From Sulfitobacter sp. HGT1 (lineage in GTDB: Bacteria; Pseudomonadota; Alphaproteobacteria; Rhodobacterales; Rhodobacteraceae), in assembly GCF_013282155.1 (NCBI RefSeq), contig NZ_BLWI01000001.1, positions 62,001-126,000 on the forward strand: a DNA stretch of 64,000 bases. Reading direction: 5' to 3'. Position 1 is the stretch's first letter. Each line of letters opens with the position of its first letter. The translations under genes and the position numbers were made by a program. Shown here one piece after another: positions 8,348-16,922 of the stretch. Below the pieces are notes generated by a model that saw only the letters and a program-made list of their open reading frames with translations, was not told the origin of the DNA and did no database searches.

Positions 8348-9735
8348 TCGGACAAGGCCCCGTTGACCCAGTTGCCGGTTGCCTCTTCGCCCGTGTGATA
8401 GCGCATGGTGCCGGTGCCTTGGCGTTTGCCGTCCAGGAACGTGCCTTGGTAGACATCGCCATTGGCATAGGTGGCCGTGCCCTGACCCGAGATCACACCG
8501 CCGGCCCATTCCCCCTCGTAGGTGAAGCCGTCGGCCATGGTGATCTTGCCCATACCTTCGCGTTTGCCATTGGCAAAGCTGCCCTCATAGACGGTGCCAT
8601 CGGGGTAGGTCGCCGTGCCTGCGCCGTGGCGCTGGCCGTCTTTCCAGCCGCCTTCATAGCGGTAGCCGTCGGCATAGGTCATTGTGCCCATCCCGTCGTT
8701 GCGCGCGTTTTTGAAGTCACCCTCGTAGACGATCCCGTTGGGATAGGTCGCAATGCCGCGTCCTTCGATAACGCCGACGGCCCATGACCCTTCGTAGCTG
8801 GAGCTGTCGGGATAGGTGATCTTGCCCTGACCATCTGCCAGATCATCGCGGAAGCTGCCCGTATAGACGGACCCGTCAGGATAGGTCACCTGACCTTCGC
8901 CTTCGATTTGGCCGGCCACCCAGGACCCTGTGTAGGTATAGCCGTCGGTGCCGGTAAATGTTCCCTGGCCGTCGCGGCGGTCATCCTTGAATTGACCATC
9001 ATAGACATCGCCATTGGCATAGGTCACCTTGCCCTTGCCCTGACGTTGGCCCGCAACCAGATCACCCTCGTAAATGTCGCCATTGGGTTGGGTCAATCTG
9101 CCTGTGCCATCAATCTGCCCGTCTTTCCAAAGCCCGACATAGGTGAGCCCGTCGGGCATTGTCAGCGTGCCCGTGCCGTTGCGTTCGCCATTCTGGATTT
9201 GGCCATCATAGACGGCACCATCGGGATAGGTGATCTTGCCCACGCCCTGCTTGACCCCGTCGACCCAATCGCCCTGATATTCATATCCGCCGGGGGATTG
9301 CATCACCCCTTTGCCGTGGTGTTTGGCATTGCGAAACGCCCCTTCGTAGCGGACACCATTGGCATAGATGGCGATGCCCTGGCCCATGATCGCGCCGCCC
9401 TGCCACTCACCTTCAAAGGTGCCGCCATCGGCAAAGGTGATCTTGCCAACACCGTCAGGTTTGCCTTTGGCGAAACTGCCTTCGTATATGGACCCGTTGG
9501 GAAAACGTGCGATACCTGTGCCTTTGATTTCGCCATCGGCCCATTCGCCGGAATATTCATAGCCATTGGGCAGGGTGTAGGTGCCCGTGCCATGCTGGAC
9601 CCCGCCGCGGAATGTCCCTTCGTAGATGCCGCCATCGTCATATTGCTTGCTCAGCACCGATCCGTCTTGGGCCAGCGCAGAGAACGGCAGCAGGCTTAGG
9701 CACAGGATCAGGGGGGTAACGGTTAACCGGGACAT
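8344..9735 (-). CDS. Secreted MORN-repeat protein (18 repeats)
   Basis: 463 residues. A Sec signal peptide (MSRLTVTPLILCLSLLPFSA then LAQ) is followed, from about residue 38 to 452, by 18 uninterrupted 23-residue MORN repeats of type YEGxFxxGxxxGxGxxTYPDG. The short tail is EEATGNWVNGALSE. MORN repeats form an extended beta-meander; in bacteria they are usually extracytoplasmic with unknown partners. Repeats largely alternate between a YEGSF form and a YEGEW form, so the real unit may be 46 residues. The start at ATG 9733-9735 was chosen because it gives a clean signal peptide; the frame stays open upstream to 10008. Divergent from nadE, coupled to the ABM gene. Confidence 0.9.
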   Translation of the reverse strand: MSRLTVTPLILCLSLLPFSALAQDGSVLSKQYDDGGIYEGTFRGGVQHGTGTYTLPNGYEYSGEWADGEIKGTGIARFPNGSIYEGSFAKGKPDGVGKITFADGGTFEGEWQGGAIMGQGIAIYANGVRYEGAFRNAKHHGKGVMQSPGGYEYQGDWVDGVKQGVGKITYPDGAVYDGQIQNGERNGTGTLTMPDGLTYVGLWKDGQIDGTGRLTQPNGDIYEGDLVAGQRQGKGKVTYANGDVYDGQFKDDRRDGQGTFTGTDGYTYTGSWVAGQIEGEGQVTYPDGSVYTGSFRDDLADGQGKITYPDSSSYEGSWAVGVIEGRGIATYPNGIVYEGDFKNARNDGMGTMTYADGYRYEGGWKDGQRHGAGTATYPDGTVYEGSFANGKREGMGKITMADGFTYEGEWAGGVISGQGTATYANGDVYQGTFLDGKRQGTGTMRYHTGEEATGNWVNGALSE

Positions 9736-9907
9736 ATTACTGCTTTCGACTAAAAGGGGCACCGGATCGGGGTTGGCGCTTTTTGTTACGTCCAAGACTA
9801 AGCAATGGGCACCAAGGGGGCAATCGTCTTTTGCGAGACGGGCAAGACCCTTTCCCTTGGCGCATGATCTGCTACATCCAACGCGGACAATATCGAAGGA
9901 TCGCCAT

Positions 9908-11566
9908 ATGACATCGCGTTTTCGCATCACGCTGGGACAGTTGAACCCGACCGTCGGGGATTTGGCCGGGAATGCCGACCTTGCCCGCGATGCATGGGCC
10001 AAGGGCAAAGCTGCAGGTGCCGATCTGGTCGCGCTGCCCGAGATGTTTATTACCGGCTATAATGCGCAGGACCTGGTGATGAAGCGCGCCTTCCAGCTGG
10101 ATGCGATGACCCATATCGACGCGCTGGCGGCAGATTGTGCCGATGGCCCCGCATTGGCAATCGGCGCACCCTGGGTCGAGGGGGCAGAGCTGTATAACGC
10201 CTATCTGATCCTTAAGGACGGTAAAATCGCCAGCCGCGTTCTAAAGCACAATCTGCCGAACGAGACGGTGTTTGACGAAGTCCGCATTTTTGACAGCGGC
10301 CCGTTGGGCGGGCCGTATTCCGTCGGAAATACCCGCATCGGCAGCCCGATCTGCGAAGATGCCTGGCATCCTGATGTAGCTGAAACCTTGGCGGAAACCG
10401 GGGCTGAATTCTTGTTGGTGCCCAATGGATCGCCTTACTATCGCGGCAAGTTCGATACGCGGCTGAACAATATGGTCGCCCGCGTGATCGAGACCGAACT
10501 GCCGTTGATTTACCTGAACATGGTCGGCGGTCAGGATGACCAGGTGTTCGACGGGGCCAGCTTTGGCCTGAACCCAAGTGGCAAGCTGGCGTTCCAGATG
10601 CCGACATTCGATAGCGAAATCGCACATGTCGATCTGCAAAAGGGGCCTGATGGCTGGCGTATTGTGGATGGCCCCAAGGTACGTCTGCCGTCGGAATACG
10701 AGCAAGATTACCGCGTCATGGTTCTGGGTCTGCGCGATTACATGCGCAAGACCGGCTTTAAAAAGGTGCTGCTGGGCCTGTCGGGCGGGATCGATTCGGC
10801 GATTGTCGCGGCGATTGCCGTGGATGCGCTGGGCGCAGACAACGTGCGCTGTGTGATGCTGCCCTCTGAATACACCTCGCAGGCGTCGCTGGATGATGCC
10901 GAGGCCGTCGCAGAGGCGTTGGGCTGTCGCTATGACTATGTGCCGATCAAGCAGGGGCGCGCGGCGATCACCGACACGCTGGCACCGCTGTTCGAGGGCA
11001 CAAAGCCCGACCTGACAGAGGAAAATATCCAGTCGCGTCTGCGCGGTTTGCTGCTGATGGCGATGAGCAACAAATTCGGCGAGATGCTGCTGACCACGGG
11101 CAATAAATCCGAGGTCGCCGTGGGCTATGCCACGATCTATGGCGATATGGCGGGCGGGTATAACCCGATCAAGGACCTGTATAAAACCCGCGTGTTTGAA
11201 ACCTGCCGCTGGCGCAATGACAATCACCGCGACTGGATGATGGGGCCTGCGGGCGAAGTCATCACGCCGCGTATCATCGACAAGCCACCCACGGCGGAAC
11301 TGCGCGAAGACCAGAAAGACAGCGACAGCCTGCCCGATTACCCCGATCTGGACGCGATGCTGGACATTCTGGTGGATCAGGACGGATCAATCGCCGACTG
11401 CGTCAAGGCGGGCTTTGACCGCGATGTGGCCAAGAAGGTCGAGCACCTGATCTATATCAGCGAATATAAACGGTTCCAGTCCGCCCCGGGGCCGCGCCTG
11501 ACCAAGGGCGCGTTCTGGCTGGACCGGCGCTATCCTATCGTGAACCGCTGGCGCGATCCCAGCTGA
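9908..11566 (+). CDS. nadE: Glutamine-dependent NAD(+) synthetase
   Basis: Converts deamido-NAD to NAD with ATP and glutamine-derived ammonia. The 552 residues hold two domains. The N-terminal nitrilase-type glutaminase (about 1-260) has Glu45 in LVALPEMFITGYN, Lys in VLKHNLPNETVFDE and Cys in GSPICEDAWHPD. The C-terminal ammonia-dependent synthetase has the PP-loop LLGLSGGIDSAIVAAIA and TTGNKSEVAVGYATIYGDMA. The ATG at 9908 was preferred over the frame that is open back to 9626, because MTSRFRITLGQLNPTVGD is the conserved family start. nadD lies elsewhere in this window at 42 kb. Confidence 0.96.
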   Translation: MTSRFRITLGQLNPTVGDLAGNADLARDAWAKGKAAGADLVALPEMFITGYNAQDLVMKRAFQLDAMTHIDALAADCADGPALAIGAPWVEGAELYNAYLILKDGKIASRVLKHNLPNETVFDEVRIFDSGPLGGPYSVGNTRIGSPICEDAWHPDVAETLAETGAEFLLVPNGSPYYRGKFDTRLNNMVARVIETELPLIYLNMVGGQDDQVFDGASFGLNPSGKLAFQMPTFDSEIAHVDLQKGPDGWRIVDGPKVRLPSEYEQDYRVMVLGLRDYMRKTGFKKVLLGLSGGIDSAIVAAIAVDALGADNVRCVMLPSEYTSQASLDDAEAVAEALGCRYDYVPIKQGRAAITDTLAPLFEGTKPDLTEENIQSRLRGLLLMAMSNKFGEMLLTTGNKSEVAVGYATIYGDMAGGYNPIKDLYKTRVFETCRWRNDNHRDWMMGPAGEVITPRIIDKPPTAELREDQKDSDSLPDYPDLDAMLDILVDQDGSIADCVKAGFDRDVAKKVEHLIYISEYKRFQSAPGPRLTKGAFWLDRRYPIVNRWRDPS

Positions 11567-11632
11567 ACGCCGCCTCATTTTCTGGACAATCTGGCCGTGC
11601 TGTGACAAGCCAGCGGCCAACAGGAGAACCCA

Positions 11633-12958
11633 ATGACCATCACCCGCTTTGCCCCATCCCCCACCGGTTATATCCACGTCGGCAACCTGCGCACGGCGCT
11701 GATGAACTATATGATTGCCCGCAAGAATGGCGGCACCTTCATCCTGCGCATCGACGACACAGATCCGATCCGCAGCAAGGAAGAATATGTCGAAGGGCTG
11801 AAAGAAGACCTGACATGGCTGGGCCTGAAATGGGACCGGGTTGAGCGTCAGTCCGAACGGTTGGACAAATACCGCGCTGCGGCCGACAAGCTGCGCGAGA
11901 TGGGCCGTTTCTATGAAGCCTGGGAAACGCCCACAGAGCTGGACCTGAAGCGCAAGAAACAGCTGAACATGGGCAAGCCGCCGGTCTACGACCGTGCGGC
12001 ACTGAACCTGACCGAAGCCGAAAAGAACAAACTGCGCGAAGAGCGTGGCCCCGGTGTCTGGCGCTTTAAGCTGGATCAGGAACGCATCGAATGGAATGAC
12101 GGCATTCTTGGCGATATCTCGATTGATGCGGCGTCGGTTTCCGACCCTGTGCTGATCCGTGCTGACGGGCAGATTTTGTACACGTTGGCGTCGGTCGTCG
12201 ATGATACCGAAATGGGCGTAACCAATGTGGTGCGCGGATCGGATCACGTGACCAACACGGCGACGCAAATCCAGATCATGCAGGCGCTTGGCGGGGCTGT
12301 CCCCGAGTTTGCGCACCATTCGCTGCTGACCGGCCCGCAAGGCGAAGCGCTGTCCAAACGCCTTGGCGTTTTGGCCCTGCGCGATCTGCGTGCGCGCGGT
12401 GTTCAGCCCTTTGCGTTGCTGAGTGTGCTGGCACGGATCGGGTCGTCTGACCCGGTAGAGCTGCGCACGACCATGGAAGAACTGATCGAAGGATTCGACA
12501 TCAGCCACTTCAGCTCAGCCCCGACCAAGTTCGACGTCGAGGACCTGTTCCCGATGACCGCCCGCTATTTGCAGACCTTGCCGCTTGAGGCTGTCGCTGA
12601 GGACATCGCAGCGATCGGGGTGCCCGACGACAAGGCGGCACTGTTCTGGCAGGTCACGCGTGAAAACATCACCACGCTGCAAGACCTCAAAGGCTGGTGG
12701 GACATGTTCAGTCAGGGGGCGGAGCCTGTGATCGCCGACGAGGACAAAGAATTCATCGCCGAGGCCATGGCAATGCTGCCCGAGGGCGCGTTCGACGAGA
12801 CGACATGGAGCACCTGGACAACGGCGGTCAAGGAAAAGACCGGACGCAAAGGCAAAACCCTGTTCATGCCGCTGCGTCTGGCGCTGACCGGACAGGCGCG
12901 CGGCCCCGAGATGGCCGCGGTGCTGCCGCTTTTGCAAGTTGTGAAGGCGCGCGGATGA
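11633..12958 (+). CDS. gltX: Glutamyl-tRNA synthetase
   Basis: Charges tRNA-Glu; class I aminoacyl-tRNA synthetase. 441 residues, slightly shorter than the E. coli enzyme (471), as is common for one of the two alphaproteobacterial GltX paralogues. The HIGH signature appears as TGYIHVGNLRTAL (His15) and the KMSKS loop as GEALSKRLG near residue 240. RIDDTDPIRSKEEYVEGL is the usual tRNA acceptor-binding region. A strong SD (AGGAG) lies before the ATG. A second gltX outside the window is possible, in which case this copy might differ in tRNA specificity. Confidence 0.94.
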   Translation: MTITRFAPSPTGYIHVGNLRTALMNYMIARKNGGTFILRIDDTDPIRSKEEYVEGLKEDLTWLGLKWDRVERQSERLDKYRAAADKLREMGRFYEAWETPTELDLKRKKQLNMGKPPVYDRAALNLTEAEKNKLREERGPGVWRFKLDQERIEWNDGILGDISIDAASVSDPVLIRADGQILYTLASVVDDTEMGVTNVVRGSDHVTNTATQIQIMQALGGAVPEFAHHSLLTGPQGEALSKRLGVLALRDLRARGVQPFALLSVLARIGSSDPVELRTTMEELIEGFDISHFSSAPTKFDVEDLFPMTARYLQTLPLEAVAEDIAAIGVPDDKAALFWQVTRENITTLQDLKGWWDMFSQGAEPVIADEDKEFIAEAMAMLPEGAFDETTWSTWTTAVKEKTGRKGKTLFMPLRLALTGQARGPEMAAVLPLLQVVKARG

Positions 12959-12988
12959 TCGGGCGGGGGCATCCGGGCGCAAGTTCGG

Positions 12989-13025
12989 GAGCCTTCGGCG
13001 AAAGTTTATTTGGCAAAATGAATAG
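12989..13025 (+). repeat. Intergenic terminator-like repeat element, copy 2
   Basis: Short hairpin GCC-TTC-GGC followed by GAAAGTTTATTTGGCAAAAT, a diverged form of the element at 7945. It lies between gltX and the MATE gene. Confidence 0.45.
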
Positions 13026-13039
13026 AGGGCGCGCGTGTC

Positions 13040-14437
13040 ATGGCTGACGGGCGCGCCAAATTTTTGTCGGGCAACCTTTTTGGTCATGTGGCGACCATGT
13101 CGCTGATGGCGTCAGTCGGACTGGTTGCGGTTTTTCTGGTCGATTTTGTCGACATGATTTTCATCTCGATGTTGGGCAAGGCCGAGCTGGCGGCGGCTGT
13201 TGGCTATGCCGGTGCGATCTTGTTTTTCACCACGTCCTTTGGAATTGGTCTGGGGATTGCGGCGGGGGCTTTGGTCGCGCGGGCCTTGGGGCAGGATGAT
13301 ATGGCTTTGGCCCGCGAGCGGACCACCCATGCGCTGTGTTATGGCGCGATCTTCGGGATCGTGTTTGCGGTGTTGGTGTTTCTGGCGCTGGACTGGCTGG
13401 TGCATCTGGTCGGCGCACAGGGGGAAACGGCGGATCTGGCCGTGCATTTCTTGCAGATTGTTGTGCCATCGGTACCGTTCTTGATGTTGGGCATGATGGG
13501 CAGCGCCATTTTGCGGGCTCACGGGGATGCGCGCCGCGCGATGATGGCGACAATTGCTGGCGGGATCGTCAATGCGATCCTTGATCCGATCCTGATCTTT
13601 GGCTTTGACCTTGATCTGACCGGGGCGGCACTTGCGTCTTTTGTGGCACGGGTGGTGATTGCCTATACCGCGCTGATGCCGATCGTGCGCCATTATGGCG
13701 GGATCGCCCGGCCCAGGTTGGGCGGCATGTGGCGCGATCTGTTTCCGGTGCTTGCGATTGCGGTGCCGGCGATCTTGACCCAGGTCGCGACCCCTGTGGG
13801 GCAGGCCTATGTCACCCGCGCGATGGCGGCTTATGGCGAAGAGGCCGTGGCAGGTATGGCGATTGTCAGCCGCATGATGCCGGTGGCTTTTGCGGTGATA
13901 TTCGCGTTGTCGGGGGCGGTGGGGCCGATCATCGGGCAAAACTTTGGTGCAGGGGATATCGGGCGGGTCAAGCGGACCTATAATGCGGGTATCCTGTTTG
14001 CCGCGATTGTCATCGTCACGATTTCGGTCGTTTTGTTTTTGACGCGGGGGCCGTTGGCGGCGTTGTTTGATGCGGATGGCATCACGATGACGCTGATCTT
14101 TTTGTTCTGCGGGCCGCTGTCGCTGGCGTTTTTCTTTAACGGGGTGTTGTTCGTGTCGAACGCGGCCTTCAACAATATGGGGCATCCCTATTATTCCACC
14201 TTCACCAACTGGGGGCGCAACACGGTTGGCATGGTGCCGCTGGTATGGCTGGGCAGCGTCCTGTTCGGCGCGCCGGGGGTATTGATCGGGCAGGCGGCGG
14301 CGGGCGTCTTGTTCGGCGGATTTGCATGGGTGCTGGCACTGCGGATGATCGCGAATGGCGGCCAGCCCAAGGGTCCGCGCCCCGAGGTGTTTGGCCGCGA
14401 GGGCCGGTTGATGTCGTTACTTCACCTGCGCCGCTAG
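13040..14437 (+). CDS. MATE family multidrug/cation efflux transporter
   Basis: Inner-membrane antiporter, 465 residues with about 12 transmembrane segments in two similar halves, as expected for MATE proteins. Visible family features are FVDMIFISMLGKAELAAAVGYA in the first helix pair, shown in part as DMIFISMLGKAELAA, and GAVGPIIGQNFGAGD in the second half, the recurrent GQNxGAG motif. The substrate is unknown. Gene order suggests no specific role. It runs convergently into the GGCT-like gene, overlapping its 3-prime end by 21 nt. Confidence 0.92.
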   Translation: MADGRAKFLSGNLFGHVATMSLMASVGLVAVFLVDFVDMIFISMLGKAELAAAVGYAGAILFFTTSFGIGLGIAAGALVARALGQDDMALARERTTHALCYGAIFGIVFAVLVFLALDWLVHLVGAQGETADLAVHFLQIVVPSVPFLMLGMMGSAILRAHGDARRAMMATIAGGIVNAILDPILIFGFDLDLTGAALASFVARVVIAYTALMPIVRHYGGIARPRLGGMWRDLFPVLAIAVPAILTQVATPVGQAYVTRAMAAYGEEAVAGMAIVSRMMPVAFAVIFALSGAVGPIIGQNFGAGDIGRVKRTYNAGILFAAIVIVTISVVLFLTRGPLAALFDADGITMTLIFLFCGPLSLAFFFNGVLFVSNAAFNNMGHPYYSTFTNWGRNTVGMVPLVWLGSVLFGAPGVLIGQAAAGVLFGGFAWVLALRMIANGGQPKGPRPEVFGREGRLMSLLHLRR

Positions 14438-14971
14438 ACGGTACAGGTTGTCGTCAACGAGGGCTTTTTCCTGCACGGTCAGGGATTGATGGCGGGGATA
14501 GAGCGGTGCGGCGCGGTCGTTTCGCACCGGCGTGTCCCAGCCGCGGGTGGTATCGAAAAAGCGCGTGACGCCTTGGGTGCCGTATTCGCGCAGAAACCCC
14601 TGAACCACCACATCAAGATAGCTGAGCAGGATCGCGTGATCGCCGCCGTGTTTCTGGTTTTCGGGGGCGATGGAGTAATGCGCCATGTCAGGGGCGGGCA
14701 GGATATCGTGTCGCACACCATTGCCGGAGTTGATCCGGTCATAGCCGGTTTCACGGGCGTCCAGGGCCTCCCAATCCGCCCCCGGCACGGCAGCGATCAA
14801 CCCGTCGACAGTGGTCTGCGGGTCCGGTTCAACGCTGAGGAAAACCAGATCGCGTTCTGCGGTGCGCACCCAGACCCGACGCCACCCCTGCAACTGCGCG
14901 GGGCGCGCATCGGGGTAGGTGTGGGTGCTGCGGTTTACGAGGCTGCCATAGCCGAAGAAATAAGGTGTCAT
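14417..14971 (-). CDS. Gamma-glutamylcyclotransferase-fold protein
   Basis: 184 residues beginning MTPYFFGYGSLVNRSTHTYP. The FGYGSL motif at residues 6-11 is the substrate-binding loop of the GGCT/AIG2 fold. Glu74 in LDARETGYDRI is the likely general base. Known members release 5-oxoproline from gamma-glutamyl substrates, but many bacterial relatives are uncharacterised. The ATG at 14969-14971 gives the conserved start; the open frame continues upstream through the gcv riboswitch region and was rejected there. It lies divergent from the gcv operon. Confidence 0.8.
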   Translation of the reverse strand: MTPYFFGYGSLVNRSTHTYPDARPAQLQGWRRVWVRTAERDLVFLSVEPDPQTTVDGLIAAVPGADWEALDARETGYDRINSGNGVRHDILPAPDMAHYSIAPENQKHGGDHAILLSYLDVVVQGFLREYGTQGVTRFFDTTRGWDTPVRNDRAAPLYPRHQSLTVQEKALVDDNLYRLAAQVK

Positions 14972-15075
14972 GGCAGCTTTTTCGCCGATGGCGGTCGCGA
15001 TGTCCACTGCCGCTGGCGGTTTGCCTGAACAAGAGGCATTGCGAAAAACAATCGTCACCATCGGTGTGACGTCAC

Positions 15076-15104
15076 TTGACGCTGCGCCATCTTCCGGCAT
15101 AGCA
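15076..15104 (+). promoter_or_regulatory. Candidate promoter of the gcv operon
   Basis: TTGACG at 15076-15081 and ATAGCA at 15099-15104 with a 17-nt spacer, placed about 10 nt before the riboswitch starts. Confidence 0.45.
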
Positions 15105-15113
15105 ATAGCCACC

Positions 15114-15268
15114 GTAACGGGAGAACTGGGGAAACCCGGTGCCGAAGGAGCAACCGCCCCGGAAACTCTCAGGCAAATGGACCGTTGCGTGACCGAAAAA
15201 CTCTGGAGAGTGGTGCCACATGCACCCGCCGAAGGGATAACGATCTCAGGCGAAAGGACAGAGGGGGC
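15114..15268 (+). ncRNA. Tandem glycine riboswitch (two aptamers)
   Basis: Aptamer 1 (about 15118-15186) has CGGGAGAAC, GCCGAAGGAGCAACC, AAACTCTCAGGCAAATGGACC. Aptamer 2 (about 15199-15267) has CTCTGGAGAG, CGCCGAAGGGATAACG, ATCTCAGGCGAAAGGACAG. These are the conserved blocks of the gcvT glycine RNA, and the two aptamers are joined by a short linker as usual. It sits in the 5-prime UTR of gcvT-gcvH-gcvP, where glycine binding normally turns the operon on. Confidence 0.97.
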
Positions 15269-15317
15269 ATTTTGTTGGGCGCATTTTTGCGGCCTGCTTA
15301 GTGCCAGTTTGGTCGAT

Positions 15318-15345
15318 GGCCTTCTGGATTTGAAAAGAAGAGGCC
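15318..15345 (+). promoter_or_regulatory. Possible SD-sequestering helix of the glycine riboswitch
   Basis: GGCCTTCT (15318-15325) can pair, with one wobble and one mismatch, with AGAGGCC and flanks (15338-15345), covering the gcvT SD (AGAAGAGG). No T-run terminator was seen between aptamers and gene, so translational control is the more likely output. Confidence 0.4.
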
Positions 15346-15352
15346 TGTGACC

Positions 15353-16477
15353 ATGAGCGATCTGCACCAAACCCCGTTATACGAACTGCATTTGGAATTG
15401 GGCGGTAAAATGGTGCCCTTTGCGGGGTATTCGATGCCCGTGCAATACCCGATGGGCGTGATGAAAGAACACCTGCACACGCGCAGCCAGGCGGGCCTGT
15501 TTGACGTCAGTCACATGGGGCAGGTGATGCTGTCTGGTGCGTCCTGGGAGGCCGTTGCGGCTGCGTTTGAAACGCTGGTGCCGATGGATGTGCTGGGGCT
15601 GGCAGACGGGCGGCAACGCTATGGGTTGTTCACCAATGACACGGGCGGGATCGAGGATGACCTGATGTTCGCACGGCGTGGCGATGACCTGTTTGTCGTG
15701 GTCAATGCCGCCTGCAAGGGCGCGGATATCGCGCGGATGAAAGCCGCTCTTGAACCTGAAGTAACGGTGACACCGATCACCGATCGCGCATTGATCGCGG
15801 TGCAAGGGCCAACGGCCGCAGCGGCGGTTGCGTCGCTGGATGCGGCGGCGGCGGATATGCGGTTTATGGATTTTGGCACTTTGAACCTGGACGGGATCGA
15901 GGTCTGGGCATCGCGGTCCGGCTATACCGGCGAAGACGGGTTCGAGATTTCAGTGGCTGATGCGGAGGCCGAAACGCTTGCGCGGCGGTTGCTGGCGCTG
16001 GACGGCGTCGAGGCGATCGGATTGGGCGCGCGGGATTCCCTGCGGCTTGAGGCGGGCCTGTGCCTGTATGGCAATGACATTGACGCCCAGACCAACCCGG
16101 TCGAGGCGAGCTTGACCTGGGCGATCCAAAAGGTGCGCCGTAAGGGTGGCGACCGCGAAGGTGGCTATCCGGGGGCCGACGCGGTGCAAAAGGCGTTCGA
16201 GGGCGGTGTGGCGCGCAAGCGTGTCGGGCTGGCCCCGCAGGGCCGCGCGCCGATGCGCGAAGGCACGCAGCTATATGATGCCGAAGACGGCGGTCGGCTG
16301 GTGGGCAGTGTTACCTCGGGCAGTTTCGGACCGACTTTGGGCGGGCCTGTTGCCATGGGCTATGTCGGTGATGAATATGCCAGCGTGGACACCGCGCTGT
16401 GGGGCGAGGTGCGCGGCAAGCGGTTGCCTGTCCGTGTGGCCAAGCTGCCCTTTGTGGCGGCGAATTTTAAGCGATAA
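15353..16477 (+). CDS. gcvT: Glycine cleavage system T protein (aminomethyltransferase)
   Basis: Transfers the methylene group from the aminomethyl-lipoyl H protein to tetrahydrofolate, releasing ammonia. 374 residues, the usual size. The N-terminal folate-binding domain shows TPLYELHLELGGKMVPFAGY and GLFDVSHMGQVMLSG; the C-terminal barrel ends with GGPVAMGYVGDEYAS. The start MSDLHQTPLYE at 15353 has SD AGAAGAGG nine bases away; a GTG six bases upstream is less likely. First gene of gcvT-H-P, behind the glycine riboswitch. Confidence 0.97.
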   Translation: MSDLHQTPLYELHLELGGKMVPFAGYSMPVQYPMGVMKEHLHTRSQAGLFDVSHMGQVMLSGASWEAVAAAFETLVPMDVLGLADGRQRYGLFTNDTGGIEDDLMFARRGDDLFVVVNAACKGADIARMKAALEPEVTVTPITDRALIAVQGPTAAAAVASLDAAAADMRFMDFGTLNLDGIEVWASRSGYTGEDGFEISVADAEAETLARRLLALDGVEAIGLGARDSLRLEAGLCLYGNDIDAQTNPVEASLTWAIQKVRRKGGDREGGYPGADAVQKAFEGGVARKRVGLAPQGRAPMREGTQLYDAEDGGRLVGSVTSGSFGPTLGGPVAMGYVGDEYASVDTALWGEVRGKRLPVRVAKLPFVAANFKR

Positions 16478-16495
16478 TCAACAAGGGACGAAAAG

Positions 16496-16855
16496 ATGAA
16501 ATTTACCGAAGAACATGAATGGCTGCGCGTTGAAGGCGACGAAATCACCGTAGGCATCACCATTCACGCGGCCGAGCAATTGGGCGATGTAGTGTTTGTG
16601 GAACTGCCCTCGGAAGGGACCGTGGTGAGCAAGGATGACGAGGTCGTTGTGATCGAATCCGTGAAAGCGGCATCCGACATTCTGGCCCCGATTGATGGCG
16701 AGATCATCGAGGTGAACAGTGCCCTGACCGACAACCCGGCGATGGTGAATGACGACCCGCAGGGCGAGGCGTGGTTTTTCAAGATGAAAGCGTCTGATCC
16801 AAGCCAGATGGACGAATTCATGGATGAAGCCGCCTATCAAAAATTCATCGGGTAA
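16496..16855 (+). CDS. gcvH: Glycine cleavage system H protein
   Basis: Lipoyl carrier of the glycine cleavage complex. 119 residues from [20 protein letters not shown]. The lipoylated lysine is Lys57 in [11 protein letters not shown]. The protein ends LMKF-like as YQKFIG. It lies 18 nt after gcvT with a GGGACG SD region. An intra-operon hairpin element separates it from gcvP. Confidence 0.97.
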   Translation: MKFTEEHEWLRVEGDEITVGITIHAAEQLGDVVFVELPSEGTVVSKDDEVVVIESVKAASDILAPIDGEIIEVNSALTDNPAMVNDDPQGEAWFFKMKASDPSQMDEFMDEAAYQKFIG

Positions 16856-16865
16856 ACCGATTTGC

Positions 16866-16909
16866 CCCCGTCGGAGCCTCCGGCGGGGATTTTAAACCAT
16901 TTGGAATGA
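16866..16909 (+). repeat. Intra-operon hairpin repeat element, copy 3
   Basis: Stem CCCCGTCGG / CCGGCGGGG (one G-T pair) with loop AGCCT, followed by ATTTTAAACCATTTGGAAT. The tail AACCATTTGGAAT is repeated exactly in copy 4. Lying between gcvH and gcvP it may attenuate gcvP or stabilise the gcvTH mRNA. Confidence 0.6.
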
Positions 16910-16922
16910 GGGGCGTTGCGCC

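Noticed and set aside
8410-9630. Regular direct repeats of about 69 bp, at first sight like a repeat array
   Set aside because: They are coding MORN repeats in one continuous frame, without spacers; not a CRISPR or intergenic array.
9736-10008. 91-codon upstream extension of the MORN gene
   Set aside because: It would overlap nadE and hide the clear signal peptide that begins at 9735.
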